Position numbers and translations under genes: made by a program. From Guyanagaster necrorhizus (Eukaryota > Basidiomycota > Agaricomycetes > Agaricales > Physalacriaceae), in contig NW_025064888.1 of the NCBI RefSeq assembly GCF_019112545.1, positions 579,383 through 643,382 of the forward strand: a stretch of DNA of 64,000 nucleotides, read 5' to 3'. The notes under the pieces are model-generated. The model had not been told where the DNA came from. It saw only the letters and a program-made list of their open reading frames with translations, and ran no database searches. Below, one piece after another: positions 1 through 11,439 of this stretch (position 1 is the first letter of the stretch; each line of letters begins with the position of its first letter).

Positions 1-805
1 GAGGATACAGGTGTTGACTCACTTTCTGCTCTGCGACAAGTTGGGAATCCAGCACTCTGTCGCTCGTCTTTGACTCGACAACTGACCATACGGCTTCCTC
101 TACTCTATCAACGTTTTTGATATGGCTAAGAATAACTGTCCTCCTTCCATCATGCCTCATTTCAGAGGCTCTTGAAACGAATGACGGTACTCTGAGTTGT
201 CTGCTCGTCTCGCAATAGACAAACTTGGCATCTACAAGGCCTTCTATCTCAGGAGAACTGACAGCCTATATTAATCGTAAAACATGAGAGTGTGCATAAC
301 CATCATAAGTCGAACAGCATCGAACCTTAATAGCAGTATTTACATCTGCAAAGTCGATGAAAGCGCTGCCATCGTAAAGTCGGATATCTGTGACCGTGGG
401 GTCCCCAAATTGTGAGAGTGCAGCAAGAGTCGTCTCTTTGGTTAAAGGCGATGCGGCCGTAAGCTTGACTTTGCGTGAAGCCCCCAGGCCGCAATAGGCT
501 ACTGTCTTCGCAGAGACGAGCTCTACCGGGCTCTCATACGCAGAATCCATCATGTGGGCATTGGACTTTGCGAGGCAAAAGCGCTTAGCGAGATCTTCAT
601 TGAAAAAGCGTAAAGTGATATGATTCTTGTCAGGGAGTATCTGTTCAAGAGGTGACAAATTGGCTTTGGAGGCCTGAAGCACGTCGGCGAGATTGTAACC
701 CTCTGGAAGATTTCCTATGCGAGCGACACGCAAGGTTTCGGGAGAGATGTAACGTCCGTTCACCAAGACATGACGACGGAGGTCAGAGGAGAAGTGCCTC
801 AACAT
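1..805 (-). CDS. RRM-like RNA-binding protein (3' part beyond window)
   Basis: The 5' exon reads from an ATG at 805 down to about 310. It gives roughly 170 residues with two beta-alpha-beta segments that look like degenerate RRM folds; one contains 'ITLRFFNEDLAKRFC' and a second ends in 'SAFIDFADVNTAIKV'. A short intron around 260-300 joins to a second open exon (about 1-260, containing 'EGLVDAKFVYCETSRQLRVP') that runs into the left edge, so the C-terminus is missing. The N-terminus 'MLRHFSSDLRRHVLVNGRYIS' is basic and serine-rich and could be a mitochondrial presequence; that is inference. The gene is head to head with the F-box gene at 990, about 185 bp away. RNA binding is suggested by fold pattern only, and no named orthologue is assigned. 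Confidence 0.6.
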
Positions 806-989
806 CGCTGCCAGAGAGGGAAAATGGCCGGGAGAAAAGAAATTGCCGCCGGCTGTCGACTTCCCACGCTATACACGCGCGCTGGGTTGGGTTTGCATGT
901 TGATTTTTTACCGTTGCACTCCGCCCGATTTCCTCAGCCAAGGTATGATGCAATACTCAGCTTGACATTCAACTTAAATGTGCGTGTAG

Positions 990-2486
990 ATGGAATCCCT
1001 TCCATCAGAAATATTGTCTGCAATATTCACATTGGCTGCCGACGAGGACGTGCTCTTTCATCATGCGCTGCCGACATCGATGGCTTGTAGTGCGTGGTTC
1101 AGTAATGCCTTTAGCTTATGGTCCTTGCGCAGTCCCAGTGAGGCCATAAATGCGCTCCAACGACGCAGCTACTCCACGAAGAAGAGCATTATCTTGACCT
1201 GCAAAACGTTCCATCGCGTTGGCTACGAACTCTTCTTTCATTGCCTCTTCTTCAACGGACCGTCCAAAATTGCCGGTCTCTGTGCCGTTCTCGACTCTAA
1301 CAAAACTGATCCTTCCCCTGGATGGTGGACCAAGCGCCTTCACCTCACCTCTTACTCGGACGTCGTTCTCACTCCGGAATCGGCAGACGCGCTATCGACT
1401 GTGATAAGGCACTGCCCTAACCTAGAAATCATGGTCATGTCATTTCCAGTTAGCAGCGGCGCATTTACTTCTGTCGCAGATACCATCAGCACCTATGTGA
1501 GGCGCACAATCCATACCCTTAATCTCAACGTCCCAGTTTCAAGCCTCCCTAAGCTCATCTGGATGTTATCATCCCTTCCTCTTCTCACCTCAGCCCATTT
1601 CTCCTTCAGGTCGCACAAAAACCTCGATGATGAAGACAATCCGCCCCTTGGAGCGGCCGAATCCATCATTCTCACCCTACCTCGCCTCACCCAGCTTTCC
1701 TTGTACGGAAATACCGCGCAGTTCCTCGAACAGACCCTGAATTGGTCTCTTCCATCTCTTCGATTCCTATCGCTCAACACCTTCCAATCCGACATTCTAC
1801 CTGTCTTGGACGTGCATGGCAGCAAACTCATTCTCCTTGACGTGACATGTTCGCATCCCATCGCGATGGATCTAGTCCTCCAACGCTGCCCGAACCTTGA
1901 AACTGTTTGCTTTAACGCTGACTGGCGTATCGAGGGTCAGATGATGCATGATAACATCCGCGATGTTGGCCTGCATGGCCTGTCTTTGGCGTTTACCACT
2001 GTGAAAAAGGACGGGGCTTCCCAACTATCATTACTTGATTCAATGATTCGGCGCGCAAATGACTCTAACTTTACCGCTGTGCTGGACAAGTCCAAGTTCC
2101 CAAAACTGGCCAGGGTGCGGGTACTGAGCCCGAATGTCCTGACGGCGTTGGAGAAAAATGGTGGACCTGAGAGTGCGCCAGCCAATGGATACGGGTATAT
2201 AGACGAAATAGAGGATGGGCTCAAACGGTGGGAGAGGTGGTGGGATACGTGTTACAAGGCTGGAGTTAGATTGGAAGACTGTACTGGGGGAGAGCTGGGT
2301 GTGTTGCCTGGCGAAGAAGAAGATACTGTCCAAGAGGACGAGGATGAAGACGAGGATGAGGAAGAGGATTTGTCTTGGGAGTACGAAGTGCCGCCAATGG
2401 ATCAAGAAGACACATCTGGAGTGGGCGAGTTGCGAAAGTTAATTGAGGAATGCAGGAAGATGGAGCTGGAACGGGATACGTTCTGA
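990..2486 (+). CDS. F-box-like / leucine-rich domain protein
   Basis: A single-exon frame of 498 residues starts 'MESLPSEILSAIFTLA', the standard start of an F-box-like motif in basidiomycete F-box families. It is followed by a segment with 'LRSPSEAINALQRRSYSTKKSIILTCKTFHRVGYELFF', which places a cluster of residues typical of these families after the box. The middle (about 150-330) has repeated 'LPxLTxLSL' and 'CPNLExVxFNADW' patterns typical of irregular leucine-rich repeats. The C-terminus (about 435-470) is a strongly acidic tract of Glu/Asp, then a short helix. F-box proteins bring substrates to SCF ubiquitin ligases through Skp1, and the LRR part would bind the target. These genes are greatly expanded in Agaricomycetes, so no specific substrate can be inferred. 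Confidence 0.8.
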   Translation: MESLPSEILSAIFTLAADEDVLFHHALPTSMACSAWFSNAFSLWSLRSPSEAINALQRRSYSTKKSIILTCKTFHRVGYELFFHCLFFNGPSKIAGLCAVLDSNKTDPSPGWWTKRLHLTSYSDVVLTPESADALSTVIRHCPNLEIMVMSFPVSSGAFTSVADTISTYVRRTIHTLNLNVPVSSLPKLIWMLSSLPLLTSAHFSFRSHKNLDDEDNPPLGAAESIILTLPRLTQLSLYGNTAQFLEQTLNWSLPSLRFLSLNTFQSDILPVLDVHGSKLILLDVTCSHPIAMDLVLQRCPNLETVCFNADWRIEGQMMHDNIRDVGLHGLSLAFTTVKKDGASQLSLLDSMIRRANDSNFTAVLDKSKFPKLARVRVLSPNVLTALEKNGGPESAPANGYGYIDEIEDGLKRWERWWDTCYKAGVRLEDCTGGELGVLPGEEEDTVQEDEDEDEDEEEDLSWEYEVPPMDQEDTSGVGELRKLIEECRKMELERDTF

Positions 2487-2742
2487 TCTTAATGCATCCT
2501 ATTTAAAAAATATGTGGAATTTTCTTCTATCTATCATAACATAGATAAAGGCTTATATATATGTTACAACCCTCTCTGCGTCGGAAATCTGTATGGTTCA
2601 TCACTTACAGTTGCTCTGTTCCGGGGTGGCGGATTGATGCGGGTATCGCGCGATGACGCGATGACGCGTTATCATGGTCACTTGTTATAAATTCGAGTGG
2701 CGTTATTCAAGACCTCCTTGCTTACTTACCACCGTCACCACC

Positions 2743-3793
2743 ATGGCTCTTCAACCTTCCCTTCGTCCCCTCATCATCGCCGGGCGCCCTGACGCACCTC
2801 ACACCTTGGATATTTTCTGTGCGAGATATAATTATACCATCATGTCTCATATCTTGACCACTGCCCAGTGGACTATGTTTGTCCTTTCAGGTACTCCCCT
2901 TGTTGCTCATGCAATGTCGCATTCCTGACATGCACCTTGCAGCGCCAAACTGGCCCTGACCATAGACACGGTCCTCAAGCCTTTGTTGGGACCTGGCGGA
3001 AAATACGACGGCAAAGTGAAAGCCATCTTTCGTCCTCAAGTCCAACCATGGCATGGTACCTCGACATTTACTCATGAGGCTGGGTTAGCGGTGAGTCATT
3101 ATTCGATCACGTCGGGAAGGACTGGGCTGGTATTGGCACCTTTCTGAATCCGAAGTTTTCTCCTTCAGAACTTTCCTTCCGGTGTCTACAATATTGTCCA
3201 TGGTCAGCCTTACTCATCTCCTTCTCAGGTTGCACGTGCATCTCCGGAATCGTTCTGGTCATTTTCTCTCGCGGTGAGTCTTCTTTACTTCTTTGCTTCG
3301 CTGCGCCCGCATAATCGAGGTCATATGGGCAAACTATACCATCTACTTGTTTGGGCATTTGTCCACCGAGATGCCTTGATAGATCTATTAACTAATTCAC
3401 CCACAGCTCTTCATACATCAAGGAGAATATTATGACATTCCATCTTCCACCCTAACTCCGCTTCAAATTCGCGAAAACCTTGCTAAGCTCGCGAATGAAG
3501 TAACCCAGTCGCAGAGTGTCACGGATGAAATCAAAGACTTGCTCTCGCTCAGGTCAAGCCCGAATGGAGGTGTCGCTGTAACCAATGATTTGAAGTATAC
3601 TAGTACGTATTGCTGTCTTGTTCCATCATAGCTTCTCTCATGTGGCCCCGGTGTAACAGTCAAGTTCTCGAGGCAAAATGGTATTCATGTCTCTCCGACG
3701 GTCCTTTGGGATGGCCTCATTGCAAACGAAATCTCAAGCAGTTGGGGAGAGAAGGAGTGGACCGAATTTTTAGCGACAAAAGTAGTTGTATGA
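2743..3793 (+). CDS. DsbA-like thioredoxin-fold protein
   Basis: Six exons can be joined at canonical sites: 2743-2818, 2869-2890, 2943-3090, 3229-3273, 3407-3602 and 3660-3793. The product is about 215 residues. Near residue 25 it carries 'LDIFLDYVCPFSAKLAL', the beta1-alpha1 signature of DsbA/2-hydroxychromene-2-carboxylate-isomerase-like thioredoxin folds with a single N-terminal Cys (CPFS rather than CxxC). Further on are 'HEAGLAVARASPESFW', 'LFIHQGEYYD' and a C-terminal 'ISPTV/HVSPTVLWDG' cis-Pro segment. With one Cys it is more likely a glutathione-dependent or binding role than a dithiol oxidoreductase; that is inference. Exon 2 is only 22 nt and splits the active-site segment. There is no signal peptide, so it is probably cytosolic. 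Confidence 0.75.
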
Positions 3794-3919
3794 GGGTGTA
3801 CCATATTACAGAAATAGAAAACTGTACAATAATCAAATCATGAATTGGATAAAGTAGAAGGAAGTATCCACGTATTATGCTAGTCTTGACGTCACGAATC
3901 ATCAAACTCATGTCCATAT

Positions 3920-5373
3920 TCATATTTCCACTGGCTCATTGCTTTCTTCTCCAATGGCGCCTGTGTATCCAAATCGCTTCTTAACGCTCGAGCTCATCGT
4001 AGTAATCACAGTTTTGGGGCCGCCCTGCATATAGCCCATCGTCATTTTGCTACTCAGCGCATCGAAGTCGAGTCTGGCGCCGATTTTTAGGGTGTCCGAT
4101 TTCCACACTCGCTGATAGATATGTGAGTCGGTGAAGGGCGTGATGTTATGCATTGTATGCTCCGACGCTTGTCCGCTGCAGGAGGTTTTGATCCAGACCC
4201 GCAGTCGATGGGATGCACCGACGGGTAGGGACTTTAAAGGAACGGTACTTCATGAAAACGTCATGAATAAGACGATTATCAGCAGACGCAGTACTCACTA
4301 GATACAGAACGTCACTTCTCTCGGATCACACTCAAGTTTTAGTCTTAGGTCTTCGAACAAGACTGCTCCTACTCCACAACACTCATACTCCAAGGAATAA
4401 TCATACACGCATTCGCTAAAGCGATGCCATCTGGAAAAGCATCAAAATGATTTTAGGCCTTGTCACTTCGCAACGCCATACAAGACTCACCGAATGATAA
4501 ATTGAACCTTGGCCCTCCCAACGAGCGCATCATACACCTGGGAACTGGGCAGCACCCGTCTTAGCCGGGCGAACGATGCATCGGCAATGCACGAGAAATC
4601 CGGATCCTTCCCTATCCAAAGGTCGTCCTCCCCGAACAGGCGATGACAGAATTCGTTGACTCGCAGCCAGACACGATATGAGAAGAGTGTTCCTACGGGC
4701 AGGCTTGTCTTTCCGGGAATAAGGCTGAGGAGAGGTGTGAGTGTGTAACACGCAAGTCGCCGTGCAAGATACGCACAAGACGACAAAGTTTAGTTGTCGG
4801 GGGTCCACGCTGAGTTTGAGCGTTACGGGTTCAGATAGGGAGCGCGTCATTTTGTTGACTCTGAGGGAGAGGGTCAGGGTGTATTTTCCTGGCGTTGGGG
4901 TTCCGTGGACGGGCTCAACCCTATGGGTGGGGTGTGTTAGGATGATATCTAAGGTAGGCCAAGCAAAGAGATTACTGACGATATGACGAATTGCATTTTG
5001 GCTGAAGCAGCGTAGATGTCGTAGGCGTATTCGTATCGTTCGTGAGCATGTCGTGTGGTGCGGCGTGCAGAGGAGGGTCTATCACCAAGGCTTGATGATT
5101 AAGCTTTTCGTAAGCGAACAGAGGCATTTTGCAACGCGAACTGGTAAGGCACACCTTAAACTTCGACTGTTCTTGCGGAGATTGTCGACAGACAGAGAGC
5201 GACTGAATGTGCTTGAGCCTGTTGTAGTGGTGTTACTGTGATTGGATCGATTCCAAGTGAGCTCGATGACACAGTTGGTAGTCTGATGGGCAGTTGGCTG
5301 ACCTTCGAGTTATCGCGACATAATCCGGAGCTGGGTCGAAAACAGTGCGCCCGAAATCTGCGGCGTAGGACAT
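3920..5373 (-). CDS. Unrecognised beta-rich conserved-looking protein
   Basis: I do not recognise this family. A multi-exon model runs from an ATG at 5373 ('MSYAADFGRTVFDPAPDYVA') to a stop at 3920-3922, about 380 residues. Exons join well. Around 4990-4930 an intron with a CTAAC branch point links 'KCNSSYRQ' to 'VEPVHGTPTPGKYTLTLSLRV'. Around 4785-4735 another links 'DPRQLNFVV' to 'LIPGKTSLPVGTLF'. Later exons contain 'DLWIGKDPDFSCIADASF', 'DYSLEYECCGVGAVLFEDL' and 'GASHRLRVWIKTSCSG'. Alternating hydrophobic strands (for example 'GKYTLTLSLRV' and 'EPVTLKLSVDP') suggest repeated beta-sandwich modules resembling immunoglobulin or arrestin folds. There is no obvious catalytic motif, signal peptide or membrane segment. 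It lies convergent with the DsbA-like gene, 126 bp apart. Confidence 0.55.
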
Positions 5374-5601
5374 TTTCTTGACAGTCTGAGGAAGGAAGAC
5401 GGTGGGATCCGCAAGACAGCAGCGAACGTGTGGATTGTTTGTTAAACTAAGCGCTTGCCCATAGCACTGGGTACCCCCGGATCACGCATCAGACTTGTCA
5501 TAACAGTTCTGGCTAGATTTTTCCTTGTGGGATTCGAGCCGCCTGACCAAACAATTGTTCGTTGATGAAGTTCCCCTTGATAGATCGTATCGGAACGCAC
5601 T

Positions 5602-7072
5602 TTAATAAATTGCGGACCGCGCCCTAAGAGTGTCATACAATCGTCGAGGAACAATGCCAATACGTGGTTTATCGCCTCTTAGCGTGACCCTCTCCTCCCT
5701 AGTAAGTTCGCGGACATAGAATCCCATCTTCGGCCTACACATATGCACTCTCCAGATTCGATCTATCTTAGAATCATTGATAGCATCCTTCCAATCGCCC
5801 GCAGCCTGACAATATTCCCTGAGCGTACACAAGACCCTGAACCCACGATCAAAAACGTCTTCGATGTCCCATGGCTGTTGCACTTCCGTCGCCCATCGAC
5901 CAATCAGCTCATTCGCTTGAGCTGTGCCCAAGAATCGGCTTTTTGAGAGAATTTCCTGCTTTCTGAATCCGAGAAATATGACCGGGATATCAAGCAAATG
6001 ACAGCGAACTCGCCACTTTTTCAGATCCTCTGCCAGCTTCCTGGTTACGATGATCAGAGACGTGCAGACATCAATGTACATATAGACCTACTGTGGTTCG
6101 CGGCCATCTTTCTTGCATCTGAGTTCAATATAGTGATTGGGCTGCCCGTTGTAGTCATCTACACAGCAAAGTCAATGGTTGCAATCTAAAATGAACTGAA
6201 TGGTGATCATGCCCTGGACACAATGTATTTCTCCAGATGTGAGGAGCTGTAAACCGCCCAAGGTGCGGGTTATCACTGTATTGAAGTCATTGACACCGAC
6301 GGGATCTCTTGGGGTAGAACACCCTTCAAGAATATCTGGATCATACAGCTGGGTTGCAGCTCTTCGAAAACCGTAGCCCCTACAAAGTGTCAATTGAGAT
6401 TACAGTAGTCTTAGTCAACAGCCTGACAAACCCGACGTAGCTCTCCATAGTACTTCGCCTTCTGACGTTATGAATAGCATCCTGTCAGCCTGTGAATAAG
6501 TTTGAAACTTGTAACATACATACCGTTTCCAGGTATGTGCTTCTATATATAGTTTCCCTCTGATGTAGGATACGTTGAATTCGCCTAGGCCGCGTATGAG
6601 CCTCAAACCAAGTTTAAATTGCACAGCCGGTACGAGAAAAACTGGACACATACTTGGACAACGCTTCGCATGTCGCTATAACATCAGACTTAAGCCAGCT
6701 GTTACGATTCCCATGGTTAAGGCAAGCCTCCAGCATATGATCAACTCTGACAGCCTCATGAAGCCTACATGGGTCTTGGGCTGCGTAGAGCTTGGAGCCA
6801 ATGGCCAAGTTTCTTCCGGGCGCCGGCCACCGGAATCGTCGTAGAAGAGTTTTATCGTACTTGACGACGGAGTGATCAAGACGCGAATAGCAGGCAACCT
6901 GTGTTGCAGGTCCTAAGAAGACATTTGGTACATGTTCTGCTGCTGGTACAAGTTGGAAGTCCCATCTCTCTTCATCGTATGAACTTGGCCTTGAATAGAA
7001 TCGGAATCGACGTCGAAGGTGTTCGTGAAATGGAAAAATGCGCGTCCCTCTCCGAGCAGACGGCTGAATCAT
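5602..7072 (-). CDS. Rai1/DXO-family decapping-nuclease-like protein, catalytic motifs altered
   Basis: The model starts at an ATG at 7072 and ends at a stop near 5602, with about five introns of 50-60 bp. Family landmarks appear in the expected order: 'FPFHEHLRRRFRF' with 'SYDEERWDF' (N-terminal), 'SDVIATCEALSKL', 'GEFNVSYIRGKLYIEAH', 'VGGYGFRRAATQLYD', 'TSGEIHYD', 'NHYIELRCKK', 'RCHLLDIPVIFLGFRKQE' and a C-terminal 'RIGIVPRRLYDTL'. Rai1/DXO enzymes remove defective mRNA 5' caps and need an Arg in motif I, Glu in GxxFE, ExD, and ExK. Here motif I has Cys in place of Arg (T-C-E for W-R-G), GYGFR replaces the Glu by Arg, GEIH replaces the Asp by His, and ELR replaces the Lys by Arg. The frame is intact, so it is more likely a pseudoenzyme than a decayed gene. 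Confidence 0.75.
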
Positions 7073-9025
7073 ATGAAAGGAACGTCAGTTGGTTCTTCAA
7101 AAAGAGCCTGCGCACATCGAAGCCTGGTGCTGAAGGCAAGCAGCTCAGTGGACGTCGTGGTCAAAAACACGAAAATGTCGATAACGTAAGCACTGTTCCT
7201 TGCACATGAACCTTCATCTGCTGGACTTGCAAGCCTACATCAATGCACTGACAACTGAATCAAGCATTCAAGTATATGTGCACTCTTGTAATAGCGTAGG
7301 CATAATTATACATTTTATAGGAACATCGGACCCCCGGGCCCGGCTGACTCGAAAACATACAAGAGATGATTCAAACTCTCATTTGTGTTCTACCACAGAT
7401 TGTATCCAATCCAGAAAACTAAGTACTGTATGCATTCATGTTTGTATACCCTATGAAACCTTGGAACAGATTCACTACATGGAACTACTTAAGTAGCTTC
7501 AATATTCATTTCGGACGGGAAGCTTAAGTTTGAAGGCTTGTTATCAATTTCTTGAAATAATTACAGCGTTTCCATGGCTATGTCATAATGGTTTGGACAC
7601 TCTCTACACTGCTGACACTGGGGAAGGATAAGGCAGGTCCCATCCCTTCTGAAGTTCTTTTATGCTATATGCGCATGCATCGCAATCAGACTTTGTTGTC
7701 TTCACGCTAATAATGCCCTATTTTTGATTGCACGTAGATTTTAACACCAAGAAGCAATCGACAGTCTACGTACTCTCCTCTCTTGTCATCTCCATGTACA
7801 GGAACCTCGCTGGGTATTCGCCCCCTTCTTTCCAGCATCCTGATGTTTCGTTTCATTCATCTTATGCGGAACAACCGTCAACAACACTACCGGATACTAT
7901 CTACAGCGATACAGCTACAATCGAAGCACAGCGGAGGATTAAAAACCACAAATGCTTAGGTGAACCAGAAATATCTGTGGAAACCCTAGCTTGAGACTCA
8001 GAATCAGCTCGACGAAAAACGTCGTGAAGAATATTTTGATTGATAGCACTCGTTCTAACCCGTCGGCTTCCTGTAAATGGACGGAGAGCGGTTCTCAGAT
8101 TAAGTAGGTCCATAATTCAACGATAAAGTGGACAAGAGCAAAAACGCAAGGACTTTGACAAATACTGAGTCGGACTAAAACCATCCTGAAGCCCCGACAT
8201 AAATCGCCAGAGTTCTGTTCACCTTCACTCTTCTTAACCATGTACATCGGAGCTTGCAGGCGTGGGCACACAGTTCCCTTCCCCCGGACTACCATCCCTG
8301 CCTCTTTTATCGCCTCGACCGAGGACGAGGATTTTCTGCGTATACGCATTTCTTGCCAACTCTTGCGCTGGTTGAAGTAAGGTTCTCTTGCTCTGCCTCT
8401 GTGAACTCGTCATTGGTTTAGAATGATTGGCAATCTTACGTCGCTGTAAGTCGCCTTGTGCACAGAAATCGATATGATTGATTGTCACCAGATCTAGCCT
8501 GAATGTAACCAAGCATGTACAGCGTTGGCGGAGATGACGACAATGCCAAATTAAGAGTCGGTTTTCTCATTCAAGTAATTAACAAGATTATTTCTCGCAT
8601 GCACCTGGCAATTCGCACACGTTAATAACTGTCAACGACCTGGGCGCGTGCGCGCAATAAGTAGTCTCACGCCGTCCCATACAAGCTGAACCAGATAGCT
8701 CGAGTTACAGACCAGCGTCTCTCTCGGAAGGGATCCTCTGTATAGACTGCATAAGATTTCACAGGCACACCGCAATGACTCCGAATTCAGAGCGAGCGCT
8801 CACAGAATATCAATCTGTATATGACATAAGAAAGGTTTCTTGATAACTGCGCATCCTTTGACCCACATAGGTCCCAATGCTACCACGTGTGAAACAGATT
8901 AACTTCCTGATGACTAAGTCGGCCGCTCCGATCTGCCGGAGGGCAGTGATTGCACTGCAAAAGTTATTTGTGGGGCGAGGTTCTCTACCTATCTCTTTTC
9001 CTTCACCCGCACCTACTACAACGCC
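7073..9025. other. Intergenic region, no gene recognised
   Basis: About 1.95 kb between the Rai1-like gene and the Zn2Cys6 gene; both genes are transcribed away from it. Reading frames here are short (under 100 codons), mostly lack ATG starts or splice-compatible continuations, and match nothing I recognise. It presumably holds both promoters. A CT-rich run with 'cctatctcttttccttcacccgcacc' character lies just upstream of 9026 and fits a fungal core promoter. Confidence 0.6.
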
Positions 9026-11226
9026 ATGAAGCGATCTCGCGACACAAAAGCATCCCCCACCGAAGACAGCGTCGCGAGATCATCGCGGTCGCGCTCAAAA
9101 CGTTCCAAAGTCCAAGCGTGTTCCTCGTGTCGTAGGCACAAGACGCGCTGCGAAGTTCTTGATTTGGAACGTAGCGTCGTGCGATGCCATCGATGTAATG
9201 TTCTAAAAATCGACTGCTCTTACGAGGACATGGATAAATCTCTTTTCGCTCCAGAGCCTTCGGTCGCCAAATCTTTCCCGCAATCCAGCGCAGAAGCCGC
9301 GACAATGCAGTCAGCGTATGATTTAGGAGTGGGCGGTAGACTTCTTGATAGCGGAATGAGCTCTGGAAGTCCCAGTACTATATCTGACTCGCCTCTCGCT
9401 GCAGGTAGTGACTCAAACAGCGACTTTCCGCGCCCTGACAATATGTGGTCGTTCGTACCCCACCGTCTTGACTGGTCGATGCCTTTGGTAGCAATACAGG
9501 AGTTAGCGAGGCAGCCCCAGCAGGATCAATTCCATACCTCTGCGATGAATGACCAATCACTATCCAGCATCCTCTCCCAAGCAGAAATTGATCATCTCGT
9601 CACTCTGTACGTTGTATCTTCCCTGTCTGTCTTTTACGAGACGAATAACTTCTTCCCACTAGATTTTCTGTTAATTATGTTCCTTGGTTAAACTTCACGT
9701 TAGCTGGAGAAGGTCCAACACCATTCCTGGATCTTGTCTGTTGCACAGTGGCATCGCGCTACCTTGATGCTTCTACACGAGCGCTCGTAGCGCCACGACT
9801 TCAAAGGTTGGCCGAGGATACGATCGCTCGCATGATTTTCAATCCTGAATTATTCGAGTCTCAAGAGACTGTAAAGGGTCTTATCATTCTGTCGCTGTGG
9901 ACGCCTATATGTGGCCCCTCGAAGGGCGGTGGCCGCGATGGTCGGATGCTGATTAGCATGGCTGTCAGCATGGCCTTAAACCTCGGATTAAGTGAAGCGT
10001 CTGCAACGGCAATTAGCATTCGAGATAAATTACCATATGACCAAGCAGCTGTGGATGAGGCTACGAACAAAGCGAGACTAGTAAGCGTTCTCTTTCGATG
10101 AGAAAAAGCTTCTATTCATCCTTTCACAGTGGGTCACACTCTCGACCACCGAATCCATGTGAGTCCAGCCAGCAGCTGTCTCGTTTCTCCGGCTCAAACT
10201 ATTGCAGGCTATGTATCGGCACACGACGTACACCTCTATCTCGTCGTTCGCCCACTGACCTGTCGATTTTCCCTATAATATCTCCGTCGAATGTATCAGA
10301 CGGCCGTGACTTACGAATACGGCTGCTGGCAGAAATTTACAACGCGGCGGAACAAGGGATGGCAGTAGAATTTGCTACTCGTGAAGACACGGAAGCTTGG
10401 TACAATGGGGTATCAAACTCGCTTGCAGCGATGGACAGGCTCTCTAGACTAGTCCTACCGCTCTCGGGTAAATACTTCTCTTCTGTACTATGATAAAATA
10501 GCTTACTGTATTCTAGTGGTTCTAAGTCACGACCAATTCTATTACCATATGCTTCTTCTCCTCCTCCAAGGTGCTCGACTATTAGTCTTGTACCATGCCA
10601 TCCAACTAGCGCGTCGGGCCGTCCGTAATGTGGACGGTGAGACCAACATGTTCTGGTTTTTAGAAATTAAACCTCATGGTCTTAACGTCGTCACAATATG
10701 GGGGAAAGAGTGCCTTTCCATGGGAGAGGCTATCCTTGTGTCGTTGCTGAAGGCTGACAAGTCACTGCTTCCCACAACACCTGACATCACGTTCATGACG
10801 ATAGCGTTGGCTGGCGCTCTAGTGGTGGGGGTCAAATACTTGATGGTGGAAAGGGTGGGGATAGAACTTCTTGGCTCTGGTGACGCATTGCTCGAGCAGA
10901 GTGTCCAGTACCTCTCGCAAGCGGCCTTCTCACGAGATCATGTAGCTGAGCGGTGTTCAGCGTTGCTGCATACGATGTATTCCTCTTGGATGAAGCGGCA
11001 AAAAGCCGAGTTCATTTATCTGAGCCCCTTGGAGCTTCATCAGTCCGGCGCGGCCGCGCCCGGTGTGTTCCCTACTTCGGGTGTGGGGACGGAGGGGCAT
11101 GAGGCAGATGCTTCGGATCCGTCGATGTTCCAGGATATTCAGTTTTGGTCTACATTATTCGGAGGGCAAGGGGGTGCAGACTCGACGGTTTATCCTCCGA
11201 GTAACATGCGTGAGACATATACCTAG
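9026..11226 (+). CDS. Zn2Cys6 fungal-type transcription factor
   Basis: Exons 9026-9606, 9663-10080, 10130-10157, about 10208-10468 and about 10516-11226 join in frame. The N-terminus is basic (Lys/Arg/Ser), followed by a binuclear zinc cluster at residues 32-64 with spacing C-x2-C-x6-C-x11-C-x2-C-x6-C ('CSSCRRHKTRC ... CHRCNVLKIDC'). A Ser-rich linker follows, then 'WLNFTLAGEGPTPFLDLVCCTVASRYL' and 'ISMAVSMALNLGLSEA', which is the usual start of the fungal middle homology region. The C-terminal third is helical. These proteins bind CGG-type half sites as dimers and regulate metabolism or drug response. The RTA1-like membrane gene next door is a possible target, but co-regulation is only inferred from position. 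Confidence 0.85.
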
Positions 11227-11439
11227 TATTGACCCGCAGTATTGTTTTTGTATTTGTACCTGTGTAGCGTTAGATATCCTCAAATCCTGATTAATGATCG
11301 CCAAAGAATCTGGAGCAGAGTCGGAGAAGAGGACAGTCGAAGTTCATAGTAGTGACTGTACGCGCATGAATGTTCGCTAAAACAGCTTCTAATTGAAACA
11401 TAAATGGGGAAAATGATTAGGGTGATTCTCGTAGGATAG

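Noticed and set aside
5528..5550. tRNA B-box-like sequence (gattcgagcc)
   Set aside because: On the minus strand the T-arm does not pair and there is no A-box or acceptor stem nearby.
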